The translations under genes and the position numbers were made by a program. Under the pieces are notes generated by a model, which was given only the letters and a program-made list of their open reading frames with translations, had not been told where the DNA came from and made no database searches. Below are positions 8,452 through 16,957 of a DNA stretch of 64,000 bases, piece after piece. Numbering within the stretch: the first letter of the stretch is position 1; each line of letters opens with the position of its first letter. The DNA comes from an uncultured Sphingomonadaceae bacterium (lineage in GTDB: Bacteria; Pseudomonadota; Alphaproteobacteria; Sphingomonadales; Sphingomonadaceae): NCBI GenBank assembly GCA_947493955.1, contig CANLSQ010000002.1:730389-794388 (forward strand), given 5' to 3'.

Positions 8452-9141
8452 TCAATCGTTCAGCACATTAATTGCGGCATGGACCCGGTCACGAATATCA
8501 TCGCGATCGAGCCCTGGCTCAATCTCGTCCTGAACAGCATAAGTTATCACGCCGCTTTTTTGCACGAATGTATCGCGCGGTGAAATGATGCCGCTGTCGA
8601 GCGCTACCGGTACCAAAGGCAGCCCCATCAGTTTGTAGATACCGGCAAAGCCCGTTTGCAATTCCGGTCGCTCACCGTGGTGAGCACGGCTTCCTTCTGC
8701 AAAAATGACAATCGGGCGACCTTCGGCAACCGCTTTTTTGGCTTGTTTGATAATCTGGCGCATCGCCGCGCCTCCGCCGTTCCGATCTATGCCCAACAGT
8801 CCGTGTTTTTTGGCGATCCAGCCCCAGAGCGGGATGACGAGCAGTTCCTTTTTGGCGATCACCACCGGCTTGTCAAAAATACGTAGCAGATCAATCGTTT
8901 CAAACATGCTTTCATGCTTAAAAACGTAAAGCAGGGGTTCGTTGCGAATTTCGCCCTTTATCTCGACCCGGATACCGAGAATGATCCGGGCGCATAGATA
9001 ATGATAACGGCTCCATAGCTGAGCCATATAATGTGTGCCAGGCACCGAGAACAGCGCAACGATAAACGATAAAATGATGATCGGTGTTGATCCGCCATAG
9101 AATAACGGGATGAACAGGAGTGATCGGACTTTTGCCAACAT
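8452..9141 (-). CDS. 1-acyl-sn-glycerol-3-phosphate acyltransferase (PlsC-like)
   Basis: A 229-residue membrane acyltransferase that would transfer an acyl chain to lysophosphatidic acid. An N-terminal hydrophobic helix spans about 8-34. The catalytic box reads KHESMFE with H76 and E81, so an HX4E form replaces the textbook HX4D; the second box is FAEGSRA (147-153) in place of EGTR. Both variants are, from memory, common in proteobacterial relatives. It is the last of four minus-strand genes (ftsE, ftsX, ydcF-like, plsC-like) with a two-base gap to the previous gene, so it is probably translated from the same mRNA and links division to envelope lipid synthesis. Confidence 0.87.
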   Translation of the reverse strand: MLAKVRSLLFIPLFYGGSTPIIILSFIVALFSVPGTHYMAQLWSRYHYLCARIILGIRVEIKGEIRNEPLLYVFKHESMFETIDLLRIFDKPVVIAKKELLVIPLWGWIAKKHGLLGIDRNGGGAAMRQIIKQAKKAVAEGRPIVIFAEGSRAHHGERPELQTGFAGIYKLMGLPLVPVALDSGIISPRDTFVQKSGVITYAVQDEIEPGLDRDDIRDRVHAAINVLND

Positions 9142-9143
9142 AT

Positions 9144-9677
9144 CTAGATACCTGCCAAGGCCGCCGTGCGGCGCATCAGGAATTTATTATACTCTTTGAA
9201 TAAAGTGCCCAGGGACGGTGCGGTCGCAACTGCATCGGATATGATTGCGATATCCGATGGTACGGCGCGTTCCAGTTCCAGCCGTGCCCGCCGCATATGC
9301 CAGTCAGACGTCACCAGCCGGATCGATGTGTCTTTCCGTCCTGCGGCCCAGCGTGCAGTTTCCAAAGCATTTGAACGCGTGTCCACCGCTTGAAAACCCA
9401 AATCAATACAACAGTTAAACAGTGTCTCGTCACGATTATAAGCCGCGGCCAGTTCCCCCGGTTTCACATCCCGGTCCACACCGGATATCAACAGATTTTT
9501 CGCTTTATTTGCCTCTAGCAGTTGCAAAGCATGCTCAATACGCTGCGGGCCGCCTGTCAGGACCACAATGGAATCCGTCTGCACATCATCCGCCGCAGTA
9601 CGTGGCAAATCTATTGCAAACCAGGCGAACCCGATCATCCAGAAAAGCAGCAGAAAACAGAAGAAACGTAAGATCAT
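9144..9677 (-). CDS. YdcF/DUF218 family envelope protein
   Basis: A 177-residue protein with one N-terminal membrane helix (FFCFLLLFWMIGFAWFAI) and a DUF218 domain: DSIVVLTGGPQRIEHAL, NLLISGVD, ETARWAAGR, IRLVTSDWHMRRARLEL. Members such as SanA and ElyC influence the cell envelope or lipid-carrier metabolism, but the reaction of most is unknown. It sits nine bases after ftsX and two before the acyltransferase gene on the same strand. This position in an ftsEX operon fits an envelope role (inference). Confidence 0.85.
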   Translation of the reverse strand: MILRFFCFLLLFWMIGFAWFAIDLPRTAADDVQTDSIVVLTGGPQRIEHALQLLEANKAKNLLISGVDRDVKPGELAAAYNRDETLFNCCIDLGFQAVDTRSNALETARWAAGRKDTSIRLVTSDWHMRRARLELERAVPSDIAIISDAVATAPSLGTLFKEYNKFLMRRTAALAGI

Positions 9678-9686
9678 GAAAGGTGA

Positions 9687-10607
9687 CTACAATATTTTCT
9701 TGAGCGCGCCCATGACCGTCATTCGCGCAGTCACCATCGCAAGGATCATTCCCAATATCGGAATGGCCCCGATAATCAACCAGCTATACCAGGAGAGGTC
9801 TAGCGATTGCACCAATCCCGAACCAAGAGCGGAAAGCTGCATGCCCAGCAGGAGGATGATTGCGGCGCCGCAGATCAAGCCCAGTACCCCTCCCAACAAC
9901 GCATCGAGCGCGATCCGCCTTTGAAACAGGCGGCTGATCTGCCGATCGGTCCCGCCGAGCAAATGAATGACGCCGATCGTTTCCTTATGTGTATTGAGCG
10001 CAGCCCGGGCGGAGATGATCACTGCTGCAGCCGTCGCGATTGCAAGCAATATCACCAGGCCAAAAGCAATCCATTGCAGCGATCGGACCAAGGCGATCAC
10101 TGGCGCTATCAGGGCGCTGCTGGGTTCAATGCGGGCACTGGCGGCCAATGGTCTGATACCGGTGCGCAAAGCTTCGAGCTCTTTCTCACCAATGGGCTGC
10201 GCCAATTTCAAGTCGATAAGAGCCGGCAGAGGAATATCTTCCAGCAGGCCACCGGTGTCCTGTCCCCCGTCTGCGGACTGGCCCAGCCATGGCGCGATCA
10301 GGTCTTCAATTTCCTGGGTGGGCAGGACTCGTACCTCTTCTACCAGTTCCATGCCGCGCAAGCGGGCTGCCGCGTCACTTGTCTGTTGGGTTTTTAGATC
10401 GGGATTGGCTTCAATAATTTGAACCGTGGCTCGGCTGGAGAGTTGATCCGACACATTTTGTCCGGCTTCGGTAAAGGCAAGACCTATGGCGGTCGCCAGC
10501 ACCATTAAAAAAATCATGATAGCAATGACCCAGGGCATCGGCCCTGACAGGCGCCCTTCAGGTATCAGTCGGCGGTCATGGCCGGGAATGACAAACAGAC
10601 TGAGCAT
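9687..10607 (-). CDS. ftsX: Cell division protein FtsX (ABC permease)
   Basis: A 306-residue protein with the FtsX plan: a short cytosolic N-terminus, a first membrane helix (VIAIMIFLMVLATAIGLAF), a periplasmic domain of about 110 residues, then three C-terminal helices (WIAFGLVILLAIATAAAVII, LGGVLGLICGAAIILLLG, WLIIGAIPILGMILAMV). With FtsE it relays the state of the divisome to periplasmic peptidoglycan hydrolase activators. The coupling-helix segment GVIHLLGGTDRQISRLFQRR lies before TM3. It follows ftsE by 11 bases. A metalloendopeptidase of the kind FtsEX activates (M23, 58.6-60.2 kb) is elsewhere in this window, but no link is shown. Confidence 0.92.
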   Translation of the reverse strand: MLSLFVIPGHDRRLIPEGRLSGPMPWVIAIMIFLMVLATAIGLAFTEAGQNVSDQLSSRATVQIIEANPDLKTQQTSDAAARLRGMELVEEVRVLPTQEIEDLIAPWLGQSADGGQDTGGLLEDIPLPALIDLKLAQPIGEKELEALRTGIRPLAASARIEPSSALIAPVIALVRSLQWIAFGLVILLAIATAAAVIISARAALNTHKETIGVIHLLGGTDRQISRLFQRRIALDALLGGVLGLICGAAIILLLGMQLSALGSGLVQSLDLSWYSWLIIGAIPILGMILAMVTARMTVMGALKKIL

Positions 10608-10618
10608 CAGACCGCTAC

Positions 10619-11329
10619 CTATGCTCTGTCACGCGGCAAGGGGGGATTGCGCAAAGAACCGGTTGGATCAGATAGTCCACCCTTTTCGAGCTTCATCATT
10701 TGCGCACCGGGCACTTTGCTGAGCAAATGAATGTCATGGGTGGCGACGACGATTGTAGTGCCCAGGGTATTAAGCGCCTCGAACAGCTGCAGCAAACGTA
10801 TCGCCATTTCCGGGTCGACATTTCCGGTCGGTTCATCCGCCACCAATATTTCCGGACGACCAATCACAGCACGGGCAATGGCAACGCGTTGTTGCTCTCC
10901 GCCCGACAAGGTCGCCGGTCTGGCCTCGGCGCGGTCGCCAAGACCAACCCAGTCGAGCATCTCGGCCACCGGTGTTGTCAAATCTTTTTCTTTCACGCCC
11001 GCGACGCGTAGCGGCAGTGCGATATTGTCAAAAGCCGAGAGATGCGGCACCAACCTGAAATCCTGAAACACCACGCCAATGCGCCTTCTGAAACCAGGCA
11101 AGCGTTCTCTCGGCATGGTAACGGCATCTTCGCCGAACAGCCGGATCAGACCGCGACTGGGCCGCTGAGCCAAATAGAGTAGTTTCAGAAGCGAGGTCTT
11201 GCCCGCGCCTGATGCGCCCGTCAGGAAATAAAAACTGCCGGGATACAGCGTAAATGTAAGGTCAGATAGCGTTTCAATGCCAGCACCATAGCGCAAGCCA
11301 ACATTTTCAAATTGAACAATTTCATTCAT
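10619..11329 (-). CDS. ftsE: Cell division ATP-binding protein FtsE
   Basis: A 236-residue ABC ATPase. Walker A is GASGAGKT, the Q-loop lies in VVFQDFRL, the signature is LSGGEQQRVAIARA, Walker B is ILVADEPTGNVD and the H-loop is in VVATHD. The pattern matches FtsE. ATG 11329 (MNEIVQF) is preferred; a TTG at 11341 would add four residues, and neither has a convincing Shine-Dalgarno sequence. It is the first gene of the minus-strand ftsE-ftsX-ydcF-plsC run, and its promoter must lie in 11330-11529, which it shares with the divergent zinc-ribbon gene. Confidence 0.93.
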   Translation of the reverse strand: MNEIVQFENVGLRYGAGIETLSDLTFTLYPGSFYFLTGASGAGKTSLLKLLYLAQRPSRGLIRLFGEDAVTMPRERLPGFRRRIGVVFQDFRLVPHLSAFDNIALPLRVAGVKEKDLTTPVAEMLDWVGLGDRAEARPATLSGGEQQRVAIARAVIGRPEILVADEPTGNVDPEMAIRLLQLFEALNTLGTTIVVATHDIHLLSKVPGAQMMKLEKGGLSDPTGSLRNPPLPRDRA

Positions 11330-11529
11330 CTGGATTTTCAAATCGCTTGATCAGGTTGGGACGCTATACAACTGACCGCATCAATAGGACGTTACGTCCT
11401 CTGAAATCAACTGCTGCGTGCCCGTCCGCTCGCGGGATGGACGTGAAAACGTTGAAAAAAAGGCACTTGTCTCAAAAGCATGAACCGCAGACTTGCAGTT
11501 TCATGGAATGGCGTGTTTAGAAGAATGTC

Positions 11530-12282
11530 ATGATATTGAATTGCCCGGCCTGCAAGACACGTTATCTCGTCCCCGACAGTGCAATCGGCCCTACCGGCCG
11601 GTCCGTGCGCTGTGCATCATGCCGCCATAACTGGTTTCAGGAGCCAGCTCCGCCAGAACCTGCCAAAACGGTGGAACAAGCAGGGCAACCGACCCCGGGC
11701 ACACCGTCCCCGCCGCCAACAAATCGGCCGGATCCGGAACCGGATGGTGCGGCAATGGCGGCAGCGCCACCGGCAGCATCCGCATCAGCGGTTACGCCGC
11801 CTTTTGTATCCGAAACCAGCAGCTTTGCCCACGAGCCGCCATTTAAGCCGCGCCGGAATCCTGCGAAGCTATGGACCATTGCCGCGATTGCCTTCGCCAG
11901 CCTGATCATCCTGATTGGCGGCGCACTTTATGCGTTCGGTACGCCAAACTGGTTGCAGAGCTATCAGATGGCATCTGTCGACGACACGCCGTTGCTGATT
12001 GAACTCAGCCAGAAGCAGGATCGCCGGACCTTGCCGGATGGCACTGAATATTTTGCGGCGAGCGGGACCATAATCAACCCGACCGATAGCGAGCAGTCGG
12101 TGCCGCCAATGCTGGTGATCCTGCGGGATGCCAGCGGCCGGATTGTCTATAGCTGGAAAATGAAGGCACCTACAAAAGAGCTGGCTCCCGGTGCGAGAAT
12201 CAACTTCAACGAAGCCAAGCTCGACGTACCCCGTGCTGCAAGTCAGTTAGAGGTCGGTTGGGCTGATATAACACGCCAATAG
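11530..12282 (+). CDS. Zinc-ribbon (MJ0042-type) membrane protein with DUF3426-like C-terminus
   Basis: A 250-residue protein starting with an MJ0042-type zinc ribbon: C5-x2-C8 and C28-x2-C31 ([19 protein letters not shown]). A proline/alanine-rich linker (about 35-105) leads to one membrane helix ([20 protein letters not shown], about 114-136) and a periplasmic domain ending in [12 protein letters not shown], typical of DUF3426 proteins. Divergent placement from ftsE is common in alphaproteobacteria as far as I recall. The function is unknown; the architecture suggests a cytosolic sensor domain joined to a periplasmic immunoglobulin-like domain. Confidence 0.85.
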   Translation: MILNCPACKTRYLVPDSAIGPTGRSVRCASCRHNWFQEPAPPEPAKTVEQAGQPTPGTPSPPPTNRPDPEPDGAAMAAAPPAASASAVTPPFVSETSSFAHEPPFKPRRNPAKLWTIAAIAFASLIILIGGALYAFGTPNWLQSYQMASVDDTPLLIELSQKQDRRTLPDGTEYFAASGTIINPTDSEQSVPPMLVILRDASGRIVYSWKMKAPTKELAPGARINFNEAKLDVPRAASQLEVGWADITRQ

Positions 12283-12302
12283 CTGCTATTTCTATCCTGC
12301 CA

Positions 12303-12572
12303 TTAGTGGAATTCGGTGAGCCGCACATTTTGGCGACCATCCCGCATGATCATTCCGCGTGTTCGAACCAGAGGTGCTTGTGCCTTATGCAATCGCGGTG
12401 ACGAGCCGTATAATGTGATTCCCGAATCAAGACGGACGGTTTCCCCGCTAACAATATGCGCAGAAACACGAACCTGTACCCGCGCACCTGATTGTGCGGC
12501 CTGCTCAGCCATGACGGGCGTGCTTGCCGTCCCGGTCAGGATCATCATTAAGAGGCACCGAATAATGCGCAT
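12303..12572 (-). CDS. Small secreted protein of unknown function
   Basis: An 89-residue protein when started at ATG 12572. Residues 1-22 (MRIIRCLLMMILTGTASTPVMA) look like a Sec signal peptide, leaving a mature protein of about 67 residues with no cysteines and several basic residues. The frame extends upstream to 12650, but that part looks non-coding. I do not recognise a family. The gene is convergent with the zinc-ribbon gene and has a CtrA-like half-degenerate box 39-54 bases upstream of its start, which would fit cell-cycle control if real. Confidence 0.55.
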   Translation of the reverse strand: MRIIRCLLMMILTGTASTPVMAEQAAQSGARVQVRVSAHIVSGETVRLDSGITLYGSSPRLHKAQAPLVRTRGMIMRDGRQNVRLTEFH

Positions 12573-12610
12573 AAATACAGAAAAGCCCACTAAACCGGTA
12601 GCTGACAAGG

Positions 12611-12626
12611 TAAATAAAAGGTTAAC
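12611..12626. promoter_or_regulatory. CtrA-like box, one mismatch
   Basis: The sequence reads TAAA-N7-TTAAC, one base off the CtrA consensus TTAA-N7-TTAAC. It is 39-54 bases upstream of the small secreted protein at 12303-12572. A single degenerate AT-rich match is weak evidence; it is listed because a perfect box occurs at 26581. Confidence 0.3.
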
Positions 12627-12823
12627 GGACAGATTATCCGGTCTCTTCACCTATAAAACGGACGAAGCGAGCCAAACTGTGTGAGATGGGGACATGTTTC
12701 GCGGTCGCGTTAACAGCGGACTGGGTAAGGTCCAGGCAAATCACAATATCTGTTGCGAGCCTATCCACCCTTTGCTAAGGGCACGCGCCTACCAAGGGCT
12801 TATGGCCTGGTTCGGATGACAGT

Positions 12824-12912
12824 GCGGTCGTGGCGGAATTGGTAGACGCGCAGCGTTGAGGTCGCTGTGGGGTTAATACCCCGTGGAAGTTCGAGTCTTC
12901 TCGACCGCACCA
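12824..12912 (+). tRNA. tRNA-Leu (anticodon GAG)
   Basis: The acceptor stem GCGGTCG pairs with CGACCGC (12902-12908), followed by discriminator A and an encoded CCA (12910-12912). The anticodon stem CAGCG/CGCTG encloses the loop TTGAGGT, giving anticodon GAG at 12858-12860. The long variable arm (TGGGGTTAATACCCC region) is characteristic of a class II tRNA, and TTCGAGT is the T loop. It decodes CUC and CUU leucine codons. It is a common integration target type, but no integrase or duplicated 3' end is visible nearby. Confidence 0.95.
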
Positions 12913-12929
12913 GTTTCTTTATAAACCAG

Positions 12930-13472
12930 CTAGTTATAGTCAGGACCCAGTTCCGGATCGAGATCGCGTGGACGCGTGAAGCGATCCAGAGTTGCGCAAT
13001 TATCTTCGATATCGGCCCAGCTTTTTATGTTCAGGCTGAGCTCGGCCAATGCTGCTGTTGGATATTTGATTTCCACTGCGCCGCGAGCTTGGGATGAACC
13101 ATCGTCAGGAACCAGATCAAAAATAAGGTCTTCCAGGCCAGGATTATGCCCGACCATCAGCACATGATCGGCATCCGCATTGGCACCGCGCAAAACGTCC
13201 ATCAATGTGACCGAGGATGCCAGATAGATTTTGCGGTCCCATTTCGGCTCAAAAGACAAGCCGCTGGCGGGTTCGACATGTTCCAGTGTTTCGATGACCC
13301 GCACTGCAGGAGAGGCGAGGATTTGATCGAAGACGAGATTATTCCGCTTGATAAACTTGCCCATGATCGCAGCGGCGCGTTTGCCTTTGTCATTTAGCGG
13401 TCGGTCGAAATCTCTGGCTACGGGGTCATCCCAGCTGGATTTGGCGTGCCGCAAAAGTGTCAGTCTTTTCAT
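12930..13472 (-). CDS. SixA-like histidine phosphatase family protein
   Basis: A 180-residue phosphoglycerate-mutase-fold protein. The catalytic motif is LTLLRHAKSSW (RHxK with H9), with the conserved RPLNDKGKRAA and, later, VLMVGHNPGLEDL, the second active-site His. SixA dephosphorylates phosphohistidine in Hpt or PTS proteins in E. coli; most relatives are untested. Its ATG overlaps the stop of the upstream helicase gene (ATGA), so the two are probably translationally coupled. The neighbourhood gives no hint of its partner. Confidence 0.87.
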   Translation of the reverse strand: MKRLTLLRHAKSSWDDPVARDFDRPLNDKGKRAAAIMGKFIKRNNLVFDQILASPAVRVIETLEHVEPASGLSFEPKWDRKIYLASSVTLMDVLRGANADADHVLMVGHNPGLEDLIFDLVPDDGSSQARGAVEIKYPTAALAELSLNIKSWADIEDNCATLDRFTRPRDLDPELGPDYN

Positions 13473-16255
13473 ATACCGCCCGATTTATTCCCCGGAATAT
13501 CCGTTTGCCCAGCGTCATGCCCGAAAGATATGTCAGGGGAAAGACTGGATTGCACAGTTTTGGATTTAGCCGCTTTTATTTCCGTCAATGCCTGTGCGAG
13601 CGGCATGCGTTCAATGGGTGTTCCTTCTGGAAAAGCGGTCAGCAGACGGGACGGGAAAGCGGATGACAGGATTACAAAATGTCCATGATCATCGGCGCGG
13701 CGGATGATCCGGCCAAATGCTTGTGCCAAACGCGCGCGGATGATCCGGTCATCATAGGCGCTGCCGCCGCCCGCCAGACGCCGGGCTTTGTGTAATATGT
13801 CCGGGCGCGGCCATGGCACGGATTCCATGACGACAAGGCGCAGGCTGCGACCGGGTACGTCCACGCCGTCACGCAAGGCATCGGTACCAAGCAGGCTGGC
13901 TTTGGTATCATCGCGGAAAATGTCCACCAACGTGCCGGTGTCGATGGGATCAACATGTTGCGCGTAGATCGGCAATCCGCTTTGCGCCATGCGGTCGGCA
14001 ATGCGTGCGTAAACGGTGCGCAGCCGCCGGATGGCCGTGAACAGGCCCAATGTGCCGCCCCCGGACGCCTCGATCAGCTGCGCGTAAGCACCGGCTAGTC
14101 CTGCCATGTCACCGCGCTTCACATCGGTAACGATGATGACCTTGGCCTGTTCTGCGTAGTTGAACGGGCTCGGCACCTCAAATTCCTCGACGGCCTGATC
14201 CAGATGTATCGCGCCGCTGCGTGCCCGTGCGGTCTCCCAGTCGCCGCCGCCTTTCAGCGTTGCCGATGTGATCATCAGGCCATGAGCGGGCTTTGTAACC
14301 ACCTCAGTCACCGGGATGGTCGGATCCAGCCAGTGGCGACAGATGCCAATATCATATTCGCGGCCTTCAAACCGGTCGATGATTAACCAGTCGACAAATT
14401 CGGGATCGGCCGGACCGCCAATGCGCGACAATAAGGCGAGCCATCCAGACAGGGTGTCACAGCGCCAGCCAAGGCTTGATAGCGCCCCTTCCATCCGGGC
14501 CCTTGCCGGGGCATCCATCCAGTCCGGGCCTTCCTCGATCAGATGTTCGATCCTCTGACCAAGCCGGACCAGAGGTTTGAGCAAAGCATCAATCGCTTCG
14601 GCAGCATTGGCGACCGCATCGATCATTGGGCCTTCGACATCGGTAAGCTCGGTTTCCAGACCGTAGCCGGCATCCGCACTCTGGCTTTCATCGCGGGCAA
14701 AGACCATGTGACGGACTTCGCCGAGCAGCGCTTCGACCGGCCCGAACGGTTCGCTTTCCGACAAGCGTTGCAGCCAGCCGTCGCTTGGTAAGGCTTCGGC
14801 GGCATGGCGGGCGCTTTCAATCGCGCGGCCGCCCTCGTCGTCATAGGAAGCAAGGTCAGCAAGCCGCGCTGCAAGGCCCCGGCGGCGTCCGCGGTTCTTG
14901 CTTTCCGGACCGATGACCCAGCGGCGTATCTCGATCGCTTCCTGCCCCGAGAGACGTGCCGCAAACATCGAATCAGCCGCGTCAAACAGATGATGGCCCT
15001 CGTCGAAAATCAGCCGCGTCGGCGCATTTTGCTGTTCCCGTCCACGCGCCGCGTTGACCATGACCAGCGCGTGATTGGCGATTACAATATCGGCCTGCTG
15101 ACTTGCGCGTGCGGCTTTTTCAATGAAGCATTTGCGGTAGTGGGGGCAACCGGCATAGACGCATTCCCCGCGCCGGTCGGTCAATGCCGTGGACCCGTTG
15201 CGCCGGAATAATGTTGTTAGCCAACCTGGCAAGTCACCGCCGACCATATCGCCGTCCTTGCTATAGGCGGCCCAGCGCGCCACGAGATGGGCGAGTATCG
15301 CGGCCCGTCCGGCAAAACCGCCTTGCAGAGCATCTTCCAGATTGAGCAGGCAAAGATAATTTTCGCGGCCTTTGCGAACCACGACTTTTTTGCGGAAGGT
15401 CTCTTCGTCGGGATAGATACGCCGGGTTTCACGGTCGAGTTGGCGTTGCAGAGCCTTGGTAAAGGTCGAAATCCAGACCGCGCCGCCCGCCTCTGCTGAC
15501 CACAAAGATGCCGGTGCCAGATAACCTAGGGTTTTGCCGATACCGGTGCCTGCCTCGGCGAGCAGCATGTTGGGCGCACCTTTGACGCGGCGGGGATTGA
15601 AAATTTTTGCAACAGCGGCAGCATAGCTTTTCTGACCTTCGCGTTCCTCAGATCCCTTGCCGGTCAAGGTGCCAAGTTGAGTCAACGTAGCGTCTTCGTC
15701 CATCGTTACTGCACGTGGTGCCGGGCGCGGGGTTTCTTCCTCCCATTCTTCGAGTTTCGAAAAAAGCCAGCGCTCTCCATCGGCGGGCTTGGTGAGCCGC
15801 TTGGACACTTCGCCTGCCCAAGGCCAGCGCAGCCGATAGAGGGCTTGCGCGCTGCTCCATGCGCCTTCGCGTTCCCCCCAATGGGGCGCTTCCAGCCCCG
15901 CCAACAAGTGGCTGGCGGCCTCCCGGTATAAGGACGCGATATCGGCTTCCTGATCGGGTGGTTCGAGACCAAGGGTCTTGGCCAAACCGGCTGGCGTGGG
16001 AACGACAAATTGCGCCGGGTGGATGAAGGCGAACAGTTCCAGCAAATCGAGACCCGACAGATCGGGATAGCCCAATCGCTGACCCATAAGCGGCGCGTTG
16101 AGCAGGATATGCGGGGTTTCCGCAACACAGCCAATCGCCTCACCCTTGCCAATTGCGCGGGAGACACCATCGCTGCCGCAAATCCAGATGCCGCTATGAC
16201 TGGCATGGAGCGCGGGATAAGCCAGCGGAGGATAGGGGGATGTGCCGTCAGTCAA
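13469..16255 (-). CDS. DinG/XPD-like ATP-dependent DNA helicase
   Basis: A 928-residue superfamily 2 helicase. The Walker A motif is AEAGTGIGKTLGYL, with motif II LIFDEGHHLFDAAD, so it is of the DEAH type. Between them four cysteines (YLCLLN, GECVYAGCPHYRKCF) match the Fe-S cluster of DinG and XPD. Motif VI is AFGRIIRRADDHG. Before Walker A lies a region of about 225 residues that I do not recognise, so the protein is longer than E. coli DinG. It probably unwinds DNA 5' to 3' in repair or replication-fork rescue. It runs 2 bases after nnrU-like and overlaps the sixA-like gene by 4 bases. No LexA box was seen upstream. Confidence 0.88.
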   Translation of the reverse strand: MTDGTSPYPPLAYPALHASHSGIWICGSDGVSRAIGKGEAIGCVAETPHILLNAPLMGQRLGYPDLSGLDLLELFAFIHPAQFVVPTPAGLAKTLGLEPPDQEADIASLYREAASHLLAGLEAPHWGEREGAWSSAQALYRLRWPWAGEVSKRLTKPADGERWLFSKLEEWEEETPRPAPRAVTMDEDATLTQLGTLTGKGSEEREGQKSYAAAVAKIFNPRRVKGAPNMLLAEAGTGIGKTLGYLAPASLWSAEAGGAVWISTFTKALQRQLDRETRRIYPDEETFRKKVVVRKGRENYLCLLNLEDALQGGFAGRAAILAHLVARWAAYSKDGDMVGGDLPGWLTTLFRRNGSTALTDRRGECVYAGCPHYRKCFIEKAARASQQADIVIANHALVMVNAARGREQQNAPTRLIFDEGHHLFDAADSMFAARLSGQEAIEIRRWVIGPESKNRGRRRGLAARLADLASYDDEGGRAIESARHAAEALPSDGWLQRLSESEPFGPVEALLGEVRHMVFARDESQSADAGYGLETELTDVEGPMIDAVANAAEAIDALLKPLVRLGQRIEHLIEEGPDWMDAPARARMEGALSSLGWRCDTLSGWLALLSRIGGPADPEFVDWLIIDRFEGREYDIGICRHWLDPTIPVTEVVTKPAHGLMITSATLKGGGDWETARARSGAIHLDQAVEEFEVPSPFNYAEQAKVIIVTDVKRGDMAGLAGAYAQLIEASGGGTLGLFTAIRRLRTVYARIADRMAQSGLPIYAQHVDPIDTGTLVDIFRDDTKASLLGTDALRDGVDVPGRSLRLVVMESVPWPRPDILHKARRLAGGGSAYDDRIIRARLAQAFGRIIRRADDHGHFVILSSAFPSRLLTAFPEGTPIERMPLAQALTEIKAAKSKTVQSSLSPDISFGHDAGQTDIPGNKSGGI

Positions 16256-16257
16256 AT

Positions 16258-16845
16258 TTACGAAAATCCGGGCGCGTTTGGTCCGGCCAGGGCGACACCT
16301 GCATAGAAGCGATGCATTCCGAACAGGATCGCATAAAGCACCAGCGCTATGACAAAGCCCAACATCTCACGGCGGACCGTGGCTGTTTCGGTCGGCTTCT
16401 CCCAGGCACCTTCATTGCGGGAAACAGTAAAGATTGAAATCAAGGCCCATAGCCCCAGCCCGCCGAACAATACGACGGACCTACTGTCACCATTGGCGAG
16501 CAAATGCCCGGCGGCCCAGATGAGCATGCCGGTCAGCATCGGATGGCGGATAAACTGTTTGATCTGCGACTTGCCTTGCGCGGCCCCGAACAGGAAAATT
16601 GCAAAGACCATCAGTAACATGTTCAGATGCCGGCCCCATGTCGGGGGATCATAGACGAATTCATATTGGGCGGTTCGCCAGCCATAAACCATCAACGCTA
16701 TGGCCGCGATGATTAGCAAGGCCACTAACCCCTGATGCGGCCCTTCGCCGATCTTCGCTCTTATGTTGGTTCTAAGACCCGGAGCCACCGATTTGACGAG
16801 ATGAACGATGCTCCAGAGCAACACGCCCGCGATCAATGCACCCAT
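16258..16845 (-). CDS. NnrU family membrane protein
   Basis: A 195-residue integral membrane protein with about six helices. Signature segments are LLWSIVHLVKS, the conserved FIRHPMLTGMLIWAAGHLLANGD and the C-terminal IALVLYAILFGMHRF. NnrU proteins are related to 15-cis-zeta-carotene isomerase and sometimes sit with nitrogen-oxide respiration genes, but here no denitrification genes are nearby. Conserved His residues could bind haem (known for the isomerase, inferred here). It precedes the helicase gene by two bases. Confidence 0.85.
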   Translation of the reverse strand: MGALIAGVLLWSIVHLVKSVAPGLRTNIRAKIGEGPHQGLVALLIIAAIALMVYGWRTAQYEFVYDPPTWGRHLNMLLMVFAIFLFGAAQGKSQIKQFIRHPMLTGMLIWAAGHLLANGDSRSVVLFGGLGLWALISIFTVSRNEGAWEKPTETATVRREMLGFVIALVLYAILFGMHRFYAGVALAGPNAPGFS

Positions 16846-16957
16846 TTGAAATCTCCTGCTTTTGTGCTGTTCTAACTTGCTATAGACGGTAATGCCACTA
16901 TTGGCGCAGAACCAAGAAAAATAAACGACCTAATTGATTGAACAGGACTATCTCATC

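Noticed and set aside
12824..12912. Possible integration site at tRNA-Leu
   Set aside because: No integrase, no repeated tRNA 3' end, and both flanks are ordinary chromosomal genes.
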